A stretch of 64,000 bases of DNA. Source: Sphingomonas sp. RIT328 (GTDB lineage Bacteria > Pseudomonadota > Alphaproteobacteria > Sphingomonadales > Sphingomonadaceae). Positions 9,515-17,277 of the stretch are shown piece by piece (position 1 is the first letter of the stretch; each line of letters begins with the position of its first letter). Position numbers and translations under genes: made by a program. The DNA is taken from positions 186,001-250,000 of the forward strand of contig NZ_JFYV01000001.1 in NCBI RefSeq assembly GCF_000632225.1, in the 5' to 3' direction. The notes beneath the pieces are model-generated. The model was not told the DNA's origin. It did no database searches and worked only from the letters and a program-made list of their open reading frames with translations.

Positions 9515-9541
9515 AAGGCGCCCGTGCGTTGCGGGCGCCTT
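9515..9541 (-). terminator. Hairpin between glnA and the GH27 gene
   Basis: A perfect 10-bp stem (AAGGCGCCCG / CGGGCGCCTT) with a 7-nt loop. It lies 80 nt after the glnA stop on the same strand and only 18 nt before the GH27 start codon. It ends with a short T-rich end, so it probably terminates glnBA transcripts. Because it abuts the GH27 ribosome-binding site it could also influence translation of that gene. Confidence 0.6.
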
Positions 9542-9620
9542 CTGGTAGACGATCCGGACGGGCCTGTCCGCCCTTTTGCGCCGCGGCGGGGGTCGGCCCC
9601 ACCGCGGTGCGGGTCAGCGG

Positions 9621-11033
9621 TCAGGCGCTATAGTACATGTCATATTCGACCGGCGACGGCGTCATCTCCCAGCGGGCGACCTCGCCGCGCTTGATCTCGA
9701 CATAGGCCTCGATCTGATCCTTCGAGAAGACGTCGCCCTTGAGCAGGAAGTCGTGGTCCGCTTCCAGGCTGTCGAGCGCCTCGCGCAGGCTGCCGCAGAC
9801 GGTCGGCACCTGGGCCAGTTCGGCGGGCGGCAGGTCATAGAGGTTCTTGTCCATCGCCTCGCCGGGGTGGATCTTGTTCTGAATGCCGTCCATCCCGGCC
9901 ATCATCAGCGCCGCATAAGCGAGATAGGGATTGGCCATCGCGTCCGGGAACCGCACCTCGACGCGCTTCGCCTTCGGACCGGTGCCGTAGGGGATGCGGC
10001 ACGAGGCCGAGCGGTTGCGCGCCGAATAGGCGAGCAGCACCGGCGCTTCGTAACCCGGCACCAGCCGCTTGTAGCTGTTGGTGGTCGGGTTGGTGAAGGC
10101 GTTGATCGCCTTGGCGTGACGGATGATGCCGCCGATGAAGTAGAGGCACATGTCCGACAGGCCGGCATAGCCCTCACCGGCGAACAGCGGCGTCTTGCCG
10201 TTCCAGATCGAGAAGTGGGTGTGCATGCCCGAGCCGTTATCTTCCTTGATCGGCTTGGGCATGAAGGTCGCCGACTTGCCATAGGCATGGGCGACCTGAT
10301 GCACGACATATTTGTAGATCTGCATGCGGTCGGCGGTGGTGGTCAGCGTGCCGAAGGTCAGGCCGAGCTCGTGCTGCGCAGCGGCCACCTCATGGTGATG
10401 CTTGTCGCAGGGCAGGCCCATTTCGAGCATGGTCGAGACCATCTCGCCGCGGATGTCGACGGCGCTGTCGACCGGCGCGACCGGGAAATAGCCGCCCTTG
10501 GCGCGCGGCCGGTGGCCGAGGTTGCCGCCCTCATATTCGCGACCGGTGTTGGTCGGCAGCTCGATATCGTCGATCTTGAAGTAGGACGACGCATAATTGG
10601 TGTCGAACTGGACGTTGTCGAACATGAAGAATTCGGCTTCCGGGCCGACGTAGACGGTGTCGCCGATCCCGGTGGTCTTGAGATAGGCCTCGGCGCGCTT
10701 GGCGGTCGAGCGCGGGTCGCGCGCATAGAGTTCACCGGTCGACGGCTCGACGACGTCGCAGAAGACGATCAGCATCGGCGTCGCCGAGAAGGGATCGGTG
10801 TAGACCGCGTCGAGATCGGGCTTGAGCACCATGTCCGATTCGTTGATCGCCTTCCAGCCCTCGATCGAGCTGCCGTCGAACATCAGGCCGTCGGTCAGCT
10901 CGTCCTCGCCGATCAGGCCGGCGACCATCGTCAGATGCTGCCATTTGCCCTTCGGGTCGGTGAAGCGCAGATCGACCCACTCGATCTCTTCGTCCTTGAT
11001 CTTGTTGAGGATGTCGTTGGCGGTCGCAGCCAT
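9621..11033 (-). CDS. glnA: Glutamine synthetase type I
   Basis: ATP-dependent synthesis of glutamine from glutamate and ammonium; dodecameric cytoplasmic enzyme. At 470 residues it matches the GSI-beta length. It carries [11 protein letters not shown] near residue 50, the [10 protein letters not shown] and [10 protein letters not shown] motifs, and [10 protein letters not shown] with Tyr399, the expected adenylylation site, so regulation by GlnE is likely. It follows glnB on the same strand after 106 bp that contain a hairpin. The promoter found upstream of glnB is of sigma-54 type, consistent with nitrogen control. Confidence 0.98.
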   Translation of the reverse strand: MAATANDILNKIKDEEIEWVDLRFTDPKGKWQHLTMVAGLIGEDELTDGLMFDGSSIEGWKAINESDMVLKPDLDAVYTDPFSATPMLIVFCDVVEPSTGELYARDPRSTAKRAEAYLKTTGIGDTVYVGPEAEFFMFDNVQFDTNYASSYFKIDDIELPTNTGREYEGGNLGHRPRAKGGYFPVAPVDSAVDIRGEMVSTMLEMGLPCDKHHHEVAAAQHELGLTFGTLTTTADRMQIYKYVVHQVAHAYGKSATFMPKPIKEDNGSGMHTHFSIWNGKTPLFAGEGYAGLSDMCLYFIGGIIRHAKAINAFTNPTTNSYKRLVPGYEAPVLLAYSARNRSASCRIPYGTGPKAKRVEVRFPDAMANPYLAYAALMMAGMDGIQNKIHPGEAMDKNLYDLPPAELAQVPTVCGSLREALDSLEADHDFLLKGDVFSKDQIEAYVEIKRGEVARWEMTPSPVEYDMYYSA

Positions 11034-11092
11034 ATCAGGTCCCTTGCTCTGCTACGTGGCCCGGGCGATGCCGGGCAGGAAATTGCGTCGCG

Positions 11093-11122
11093 GCGGCGCA
11101 TTCACATGGAATGTTGCGCCGC
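11093..11122 (-). other. Hairpin in the glnB-glnA spacer
   Basis: Seven base pairs (GCGGCGC / GCGCCGC) plus four more (ATTC / GAAT) with a 3-nt bulge and a 5-nt loop, in the 106-bp gap between glnB and glnA. There is no T-run on the coding strand. It may set the ratio of the two messages by processing or attenuation; this is inference. Confidence 0.35.
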
Positions 11123-11139
11123 GTCAAATGACGATGCTG

Positions 11140-11637
<498 letters not shown>

Positions 11638-11979
11638 CTACAGGATCGTCCGCACCGCCTCTGGCGGCCGGGCCAACACGACGCCCTTGTCGGTCTCGAC
11701 CAGTGGGCGCTGGATGATGATGGGGTTGATCGCCATCGCCTCGAGGATCGCCGCGTCGTCCGCCTCGCTGTCGGCGAGTCGCTTGCCGTCCGGCTCGCTG
11801 AGCCGCAGCCCGTCGCGCGGCGTAAGGCCGGCACGGGCGTAGAGCCGCGACAGGTCGGCGACGGTCGGCGGCCGTTTGAGATATTCGATCACGGTCACCG
11901 TCGCGCCCGCCTCCTCGAGCAGGGCGAGCGTCTTGCGCGAGGTGCCGCAGCGCGGATTGTGATAAATGGTCGCAATCAT
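11638..11979 (-). CDS. arsC: Arsenate reductase, glutaredoxin-coupled type
   Basis: A 113-residue ArsC/Spx-superfamily protein. HNPRCGTSRKTLALL places the catalytic Cys at residue 11, and INPIIIQRPLV is the family's second signature. Enzymes of this type reduce arsenate to arsenite using glutathione and glutaredoxin. The gene lies 28 bp after accC and appears to be the last gene of aroQ-accB-accC-arsC, with no arsB or arsR nearby. Some family members of this size are YfgD-like with unproven arsenate activity, so the exact role is less sure than the family. Confidence 0.85.
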   Translation of the reverse strand: MIATIYHNPRCGTSRKTLALLEEAGATVTVIEYLKRPPTVADLSRLYARAGLTPRDGLRLSEPDGKRLADSEADDAAILEAMAINPIIIQRPLVETDKGVVLARPPEAVRTIL

Positions 11980-12007
11980 CGCGCTGCGGCTCCGGTTCAG
12001 AGGATGA

Positions 12008-13360
12008 TCAGGCGTCCTGCTTGGCCAGCCATTCCTCGAGCCATTTGATCGTATAGCTGCCCGCCTGGAACTCGGGATCGTCGAGCAGCGCCTGATGCAG
12101 CGGGATGGTTGTCGTCGGGCCCTCGATCACGAATTCCTCCAGCGCCCGGCGCAGGCGGCGCAGCGCGCCCTGACGCGTCGTGCCGTAGACGATCAGCTTG
12201 GCGATCATCGAATCGTAATAGGGCGGCACGCGATAGCCGGCGTAGAGGCCGCTATCGACGCGGACGTGCATGCCGCCCGGTGCGTGATATTGCTTCACCA
12301 GCCCCGGCGAGGGGGCGAAGGTGCGCGGGTCCTCGGCGTTGATGCGGCATTCGATCGCATGGCCGCGGAACTGGACGTCCTCCTGCCGCAGCGTCAGCGG
12401 ATGGCCTTCGGCGACGCGGATCTGTTCGCGGACGAGGTCGAGGCCGGTGATCATCTCGGTCACCGGATGTTCGACCTGCAGCCGGGTGTTCATCTCGATG
12501 AAGTAGAACTCGCCGTCTTCCCACAGGAACTCGATCGTGCCGGCGCCGCGATAGCCCATGTCGGCCATCGCCTTGGCGACGATGCCGCCCATCCGCTCGC
12601 GCTCCTCGGCGGAGATGATCGGCGAGGGCGCCTCTTCCAGTACCTTCTGGTGGCGGCGCTGCAACGAACAGTCGCGCTCGCCCAGGTGGATCGCGTTGCC
12701 ATTGCCGTCGCCGAACACCTGGAATTCGATATGCCGCGGATTGCCCAGGTATTTTTCCATGTAGACGGTGGCGTCGCCGAACGCCGCCTTCGCCTCGGTC
12801 CCGGCCTGCTGCATCAGCGTTTCGAGATGCTCGGGGCCGGTGCACACCTTCATGCCGCGACCGCCGCCGCCGCTCGCCGCCTTGATGATGACCGGATAGC
12901 CGATCGCGTCCGCCAGCACCTTGGCCTCGGCGACGTCGCTGATCGCGCCGTCGCTGCCGGGAACGAGCGGCAGGCCGAGCGCGCCGGCGGTGCGCTTCGC
13001 CTCGACCTTGTCGCCCATCGTGCGGATATGTTCGGGCTTGGGGCCGACGAATAGCAGGTCGTGCATCTCGACGATCTCGGCGAAGCGGGCATTTTCGCTG
13101 AGGAAGCCGTAGCCGGGGTGGATCGCGTCGGCGCCGCTGATCTCGGCGGCCGAGATGATGTTGGGGATGTTGAGATAGCTGTCGGTCGCTGCCGGCGGCC
13201 CGATGCAGATCGCCTCGTCGGCGAGGCGGACGTGCATCGCCTCGGCGTCGGCGGTCGAATGGACCGCGACCGTCGTGATGCCCATCTCATGGCAAGCACG
13301 GTGGATGCGCAGCGCGATCTCGCCGCGGTTGGCGATCAGCAGCTTCTTGATCGGGCGCAT
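12008..13360 (-). CDS. accC: Acetyl-CoA carboxylase, biotin carboxylase subunit
   Basis: ATP-dependent carboxylation of the biotin on AccB, the first step of fatty-acid synthesis. The 450-residue protein begins [19 protein letters not shown], has the ATP-grasp glycine loop ([10 protein letters not shown]) and the catalytic [14 protein letters not shown] segment. It follows accB by 3 bp on the same strand, the usual accBC pair, and aroQ lies upstream as in many alphaproteobacteria. Confidence 0.98.
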   Translation of the reverse strand: MRPIKKLLIANRGEIALRIHRACHEMGITTVAVHSTADAEAMHVRLADEAICIGPPAATDSYLNIPNIISAAEISGADAIHPGYGFLSENARFAEIVEMHDLLFVGPKPEHIRTMGDKVEAKRTAGALGLPLVPGSDGAISDVAEAKVLADAIGYPVIIKAASGGGGRGMKVCTGPEHLETLMQQAGTEAKAAFGDATVYMEKYLGNPRHIEFQVFGDGNGNAIHLGERDCSLQRRHQKVLEEAPSPIISAEERERMGGIVAKAMADMGYRGAGTIEFLWEDGEFYFIEMNTRLQVEHPVTEMITGLDLVREQIRVAEGHPLTLRQEDVQFRGHAIECRINAEDPRTFAPSPGLVKQYHAPGGMHVRVDSGLYAGYRVPPYYDSMIAKLIVYGTTRQGALRRLRRALEEFVIEGPTTTIPLHQALLDDPEFQAGSYTIKWLEEWLAKQDA

Positions 13361-13363
13361 GCC

Positions 13364-13867
13364 TTACTCGACCACCACGAGCGGCTGGTCGAATTCGACC
13401 GGCTGGCCGTTCTCGATCAGGATCTGGCGGACGATGCCGGCGGTCGGCGCGGTGATCGGGTTCATCACCTTCATCGCCTCGACGATCAGCAGCGTGTCGC
13501 CGGCCGACACCGCATTGCCGACCGCGATGAACGGCTTGGCGCCAGGCTCGGCGGACAGATAGGCGGTGCCGACCATCGGCGACTTGACCGCATTGGCGGC
13601 GGCGAGCGTCGGCGCCATCGCACCGGCCTCGGCGGCGGCCGGCTGCGGCGCTGCCGCGGCGGGAGCGGGCGCCGCCGCCGGCGGGGCGTAATGGAGCGGT
13701 GCGGCGGCAGCGGCGGCCTTGCGCGCGACGCGGATCTTGCGATCGCCTTCCTCCACCTCGATCTCGGTGAGGTGGGTGGCGTCGAGCAGTTCGGCGAGCT
13801 GGCGCACGAGGTTGACGTCAACCTGCATGCTCTGCGCAGGGGCCCCGGAGTTGGTCTGGTCGGTCAT
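13364..13867 (-). CDS. accB: Acetyl-CoA carboxylase biotin carboxyl carrier protein
   Basis: Carries the biotin used by AccC and the carboxyltransferase. The 167-residue protein has an N-terminal helical part, an Ala/Pro-rich linker (residues about 55-90) and a C-terminal biotinyl domain with EAMKVMNPI, in which Lys133 is the biotinylated residue. It sits directly upstream of accC and 14 bp after the aroQ stop. Confidence 0.97.
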   Translation of the reverse strand: MTDQTNSGAPAQSMQVDVNLVRQLAELLDATHLTEIEVEEGDRKIRVARKAAAAAAPLHYAPPAAAPAPAAAAPQPAAAEAGAMAPTLAAANAVKSPMVGTAYLSAEPGAKPFIAVGNAVSAGDTLLIVEAMKVMNPITAPTAGIVRQILIENGQPVEFDQPLVVVE

Positions 13868-13881
13868 GGGGGAGCCTCCTG

Positions 13882-14316
13882 TCAGAAGCGCGCCGCCGCT
13901 TCAAGCGCAAGGGTATAGGACAGCGCTCCGAATCCGGCGATGGTGCCTTTCGCCGCACGCCCGACGAAGCTGGTGTGGCGGAATTCCTCGCGGGTGTGGG
14001 GGTTGGAGAGGTGAACCTCGATCACCGGCGTGCGGATGCCCTTGATCGCGTCGTGCACCGCGATCGACGTGTGCGTGAAGGCGCCCGCGTTGAGGATCAC
14101 CGCCTTCGCGCCGCGCGCCTGCGCCTCGTGCAGCCAGTCGACCAGATGGCCTTCGTGATTCGACTGGCGCATGTCGATCTCCAGCCCCAGCACCTGGGCG
14201 CGATCCTCGAGCTGGCCGGCAATGTCGTCGAGCGTGTCGGCGCCGTAGATCTCGGGCTCGCGCGTGCCGAGCAGGTTGAGGTTGGGGCCGTTGAGGACGA
14301 AGATGGTGTCGGTCAT
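13882..14316 (-). CDS. aroQ: 3-dehydroquinate dehydratase, type II
   Basis: Third step of the shikimate pathway. The 144-residue length fits the dodecameric type II enzyme. [17 protein letters not shown] includes the catalytic Tyr24; [16 protein letters not shown] and [17 protein letters not shown] supply the substrate-binding residues. It is the first gene of the aroQ-accB-accC-arsC group and is divergent from thiSG, with a palindromic repeat in the gap. Confidence 0.97.
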   Translation of the reverse strand: MTDTIFVLNGPNLNLLGTREPEIYGADTLDDIAGQLEDRAQVLGLEIDMRQSNHEGHLVDWLHEAQARGAKAVILNAGAFTHTSIAVHDAIKGIRTPVIEVHLSNPHTREEFRHTSFVGRAAKGTIAGFGALSYTLALEAAARF

Positions 14317-14376
14317 CGGGTCGCTTTCGGTTGAACCGGAGAGATCGTGTGCCTAGGTGCGGCGCATCACCCTTAG

Positions 14377-14469
14377 TCCGTTCGCCCTGCGCTTGTCGAA
14401 GGGCAGCTCTCCTCTGTCGCACCGGGCCGAAGGGGAGAGCGGGGCTTCGACCGGCTCAGCCCGAACGGA
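14377..14469. repeat. Palindromic intergenic repeat between aroQ and thiSG
   Basis: Two 25-nt arms at 14377-14401 and 14445-14469 are imperfect inverted copies. The left begins TCCGTTCGCCCTGCGCTTG and the right ends GGCTCAGCCCGAACGGA. They flank a GC-rich centre with a further short stem. The form is that of a REP-like element. It lies between the divergent aroQ and thiSG start regions and ends 26 nt before the thiSG start. Confidence 0.7.
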
Positions 14470-14495
14470 TGGGGGCGTGCGCCTCCTGCAAGCTT

Positions 14496-15503
14496 ATGCC
14501 CCATAGCGACGGAACGGTATCGATCACGGTCAACGGCGCGCACAAGCGCGTCAACGCGGGGCTGAGCCTCGCCGAACTCGCCGCCGAACTGGGGCTGGTG
14601 CCGGAGAAGGTGGCGGTCGAGCGGAATCTCGAGGTGGTGCCGCGCTCGACGCTCGCCGAGGTGTGGGTCGAGGACGGCGACGATATCGAGATCGTCCATT
14701 TCGTCGGCGGTGGCGACCACCCGCGGACGGTGGCCGACGACAGCTGGACCGTCGCGGGCCGGACCTTCCGCTCTCGCCTGATCGTCGGCACCGGCAAATA
14801 CAAGGATTTCGCGCAGAACGCCGCCGCGCTCGAAGCATCGGGGGCGGAGATCGTCACCGTTGCGGTGCGTCGCGTCAACGTCAGCGACCCCAATGCGCCG
14901 ATGCTGACCGACTTTATCGATCCCAAGAAGGTCACCTATCTGCCCAACACCGCCGGCTGTTTCGACGCCGAGAGCGCGATCCGCACCCTGCGGCTGGCGC
15001 GCGAGGCGGGCGGCTGGGATCTCGTCAAGCTTGAGGTGCTGGGCGAGGCGAAGACGCTCTATCCCGATATGCACGAAACGCTGCGCGCGACCGAGATCCT
15101 CGCCAACGAAGGCTTCAAGCCGATGGTCTATTGCGTCGACGATCCGATCGCGGCGAAGCGGCTGGAGAATGCCGGCGCCGTCGCGATCATGCCGCTCGGC
15201 GCGCCGATCGGCTCGGGGCTCGGCATCCAGAACCGCATCACGATCCGGCTGATCGTCGAGGGTGCGGGCGTGCCGGTGCTGGTCGACGCCGGCGTCGGCA
15301 CCGCCTCCGACGCGGCGGTGGCGATGGAATTGGGCTGCGACGGCGTGCTGATGAACACCGCGATCGCCGAGGCGAAGGACCCGGTGATGATGGCGGCGGC
15401 GATGCGTGCGGCAGTCGAGGCGGGGCGGCTCGCCTATCGCGCGGGACGCATGGGACAGCGGCGCTATGCCGATCCGTCGAGCCCGCTCGCCGGGCTGATC
15501 TGA
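14496..15503 (+). CDS. thiG: ThiS-ThiG fusion: sulfur carrier plus thiazole synthase
   Basis: A 335-residue single chain. Residues 1-73 are a ThiS ubiquitin-like sulfur carrier ending FVGGG (Gly71-73). Residues about 80-335 are thiazole synthase ThiG, with [20 protein letters not shown], Lys178 in LVKLEVLGE (the expected imine-forming lysine) and [10 protein letters not shown]. ThiG makes the thiazole phosphate of thiamin from deoxyxylulose phosphate, dehydroglycine and ThiS thiocarboxylate. The start is ATG at 14496; the frame stays open upstream through the repeat. Fused proteins are annotated in other proteobacteria, but the carrier then lacks a free C-terminus (see findings). No other thi gene is adjacent. 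Confidence 0.92.
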   Translation: MPHSDGTVSITVNGAHKRVNAGLSLAELAAELGLVPEKVAVERNLEVVPRSTLAEVWVEDGDDIEIVHFVGGGDHPRTVADDSWTVAGRTFRSRLIVGTGKYKDFAQNAAALEASGAEIVTVAVRRVNVSDPNAPMLTDFIDPKKVTYLPNTAGCFDAESAIRTLRLAREAGGWDLVKLEVLGEAKTLYPDMHETLRATEILANEGFKPMVYCVDDPIAAKRLENAGAVAIMPLGAPIGSGLGIQNRITIRLIVEGAGVPVLVDAGVGTASDAAVAMELGCDGVLMNTAIAEAKDPVMMAAAMRAAVEAGRLAYRAGRMGQRRYADPSSPLAGLI

Positions 15504-15525
15504 CGCCCCCTGACGGATTTGTCAC

Positions 15526-15550
15526 GGAACCGGTCCGGTCCGAACCCGTT
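15526..15550 (+). promoter_or_regulatory. EcfG (general stress response) promoter for the CsbD-like gene
   Basis: GGAAC (15526-15530), a 16-nt spacer, then CGTT (15547-15550). This is an exact match to the alphaproteobacterial EcfG sigma-factor consensus GGAAC-N16/17-CGTT. It lies 59 nt before the CsbD-like start codon and 22 nt after the thiSG stop, so it most likely drives the CsbD-like gene. Confidence 0.75.
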
Positions 15551-15609
15551 GTATTGTCGTAGATCAAGCGGCCCGGCTGGCGGGCTGACGATAACGGCAG
15601 GAGGTCCTG

Positions 15610-15792
15610 ATGGGCGAGCTCACCGACAAGATCAAAGGCACCGTGAACGAAGCGATCGGCAACGCCAAGGAAGCGATCGGCAAGCACAATGACGACCCCA
15701 GCCTCGCCGCCGAGGGTCGGGCCCAGCAGGCAGAAGGCAAGGGCGAGAAGTTCAAGGGCAGCGTCAAGGGCGCGCTCGGCGACAATATCTGA
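15610..15792 (+). CDS. CsbD-family stress protein
   Basis: A 60-residue, highly charged protein with the CsbD pattern: DKIKGTVNEAIGNAKEAIGK followed by a repeat-like second half ending GSVKGALGDN. CsbD-like proteins are small hydrophilic general-stress proteins of unknown biochemical function. A strong Shine-Dalgarno (AGGAGG) precedes the ATG. The EcfG promoter upstream and the rho-independent terminator downstream suggest a single-gene stress-induced transcript. Confidence 0.88.
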   Translation: MGELTDKIKGTVNEAIGNAKEAIGKHNDDPSLAAEGRAQQAEGKGEKFKGSVKGALGDNI

Positions 15793-15816
15793 TCGCCTGA
15801 TCGATTGCCGGCAAAG

Positions 15817-15846
15817 GGCCGTCCCGCAAATTCGGGGCGGCCTTTT
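15817..15846 (+). terminator. Rho-independent terminator after the CsbD-like gene
   Basis: A 10-bp stem (GGCCGTCCCG / CGGGGCGGCC, one wobble), a 6-nt loop and a TTTT run, 24 nt after the CsbD-like stop. Confidence 0.8.
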
Positions 15847-15870
15847 CCATATGGAAAAAGGGAGATGCAT

Positions 15871-16155
15871 ATGAAGACGACGATGATGGCGCTGGCCGCG
15901 GGTGCGATGGCGCTGTCGCTGGCAGCGTGCGGCGGCAAGGGTGACGACAAGCTCGGCAGCGAGGTCAAGGCCGCCGCCGACAATCGCGCCGATGCGATGG
16001 AGAGCGCCGCCGACAATCTCGAGGATCAGGCCAAGGCGGAGCGCAAGAGCGCGGCGCAGCAGGCCGATGCGATCGACGACGCCGACGTCAATGCCGCGGC
16101 GATGTCGAGTGGCGAGAAGGCCGCACTGATCAACGGCAGCGACAAGCTGCGCTGA
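15871..16155 (+). CDS. Small predicted lipoprotein
   Basis: A 94-residue protein with a type II signal: MKTTMMALAAGAMALSLAAC followed by GGKG, so the mature lipid-anchored protein would have about 75 residues. The mature part is charged and Ala-rich (ADNRADAMESAADNLEDQAKAE) and probably helical or coiled-coil. The ATG at 15871 was chosen because AAAGGGAG lies about 6 nt upstream; the ATG at 15865 is too close to it. No named family is recognised. It may be co-expressed with the upstream stress gene by read-through. Confidence 0.75.
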   Translation: MKTTMMALAAGAMALSLAACGGKGDDKLGSEVKAAADNRADAMESAADNLEDQAKAERKSAAQQADAIDDADVNAAAMSSGEKAALINGSDKLR

Positions 16156-16224
16156 TCCGCGGCGGGCACCGGGGACTATTTGCTTCGGCGGGAAACATCG
16201 TTTGTCGTGAGTGGTTTACGGCCA

Positions 16225-16416
16225 ATGACCCCGCCCTATAGCCAACCGTCCTCGGTCACCCACGACCAAGGTGAGATCATCGTCGACGGACCCGACGGCG
16301 TCGCCGTTTCGCTGACCCCGGAGGCGGCGCTCATCACCGCCGGCCGATTAGAGACCGAGGCGATCGAGGCCCTGCTCGAGCGGGGCAAGACCGTCGTCAC
16401 CAAGCCGGTCGGCTGA
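16225..16416 (+). CDS. Small hypothetical protein
   Basis: A 63-residue protein beginning MTPPYSQPSSVTHDQGEI, with a small acidic domain (VDGPDGVAVSLTPEAALITA) and a C-terminal helix. No family is recognised. Its stop codon is immediately followed by the GTG of the glutamine amidotransferase gene, so the two are probably translated together. A start at 16180 would add 15 residues; the ATG at 16225 is preferred because the composition becomes protein-like there. Confidence 0.55.
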   Translation: MTPPYSQPSSVTHDQGEIIVDGPDGVAVSLTPEAALITAGRLETEAIEALLERGKTVVTKPVG

Positions 16417-17277
16417 GTGGCGCCACTCCGGCTGCTCATCGCCGAAAGTGAGCCCCCCGCTGCCCGCGCCGAACGCCGCGACAGCGTCGGCCGCAGTTCG
16501 GGCGAGACCTTTTGCAAGCGGCTCACCGGGCTGATGCCGGAGGCGCGGTGCGAGCGGGTCAAGCCGGCGGACGCCGATGCCGGGATCCCCGCCGGGCTCG
16601 GCGGCTATGATGCGGTGTTGCTGACCGGATCGCCGCTCCATCTTTATGAGGATACGCCCGAGGCGCGGCGCGAGATCGCGTTCATGCGCGCGGTGTTCGC
16701 GTCGGGCACGCCGGCGTTCGGATCGTGTGCCGGGCTTCAGGTCGCGGTGGTCGCCGCCGGCGGGCAGGTGCGGGCGATGGGGTCGCGGCGCGAGATCGGC
16801 TTCGCGCGCCGCATCTTCCGGCAGCCGGACGGCGTCGATCACCCGCTGCTCGCCGGGCGGCCGCCGGTGTTCGACGTGCCGGCGATCCACGGCGACGAGG
16901 TCGAGACCTTGCCGGACGGCGCGACGCTGCTCGCCTCCAACGGCGTCACCCACGTGCAGGCGGCGGAAATCCGGCACGACCGCGGCGTCTTCTGGGGCGT
17001 GCAATATCACCCCGAAATCTCGCTGCGCGAGGTCGCGGCGGCGCTGCGGCGGCAGGCGGAGGAGTTGATCGACCTCGGCATGGCGCGCGACCGGCTCGAC
17101 GTCGAACAGCAGGCGGTGCTGGTCGACGCCCTCCACCGCGAGCCCGAGCGGCGCGATCTCGCCTGGCGGCTCGGACTCGACGAACAGGTGCTCGATCCGA
17201 TGATGCGGATGACCGAGCTGCGCAACTTCCTCGACCGGCTGGTGCTGCCGACCCGCGCCGCGCGTGGGCGGGGCTAG
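16417..17277 (+). CDS. Class I glutamine amidotransferase-like protein
   Basis: A 286-residue free-standing type 1 glutamine amidotransferase. The nucleophile Cys104 lies in FGSCAGLQ, and the catalytic pair is His198 and Glu200 in QYHPEIS. Such domains release ammonia from glutamine or act as gamma-glutamyl hydrolases. After the catalytic His-Glu there are about 85 extra residues, mostly helical, that are not part of the core fold. No synthetase partner is adjacent. It starts with GTG directly after a small ORF and converges with the next gene so that the two stop codons share the four bases CTAG. Confidence 0.85.
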   Translation: MAPLRLLIAESEPPAARAERRDSVGRSSGETFCKRLTGLMPEARCERVKPADADAGIPAGLGGYDAVLLTGSPLHLYEDTPEARREIAFMRAVFASGTPAFGSCAGLQVAVVAAGGQVRAMGSRREIGFARRIFRQPDGVDHPLLAGRPPVFDVPAIHGDEVETLPDGATLLASNGVTHVQAAEIRHDRGVFWGVQYHPEISLREVAAALRRQAEELIDLGMARDRLDVEQQAVLVDALHREPERRDLAWRLGLDEQVLDPMMRMTELRNFLDRLVLPTRAARGRG

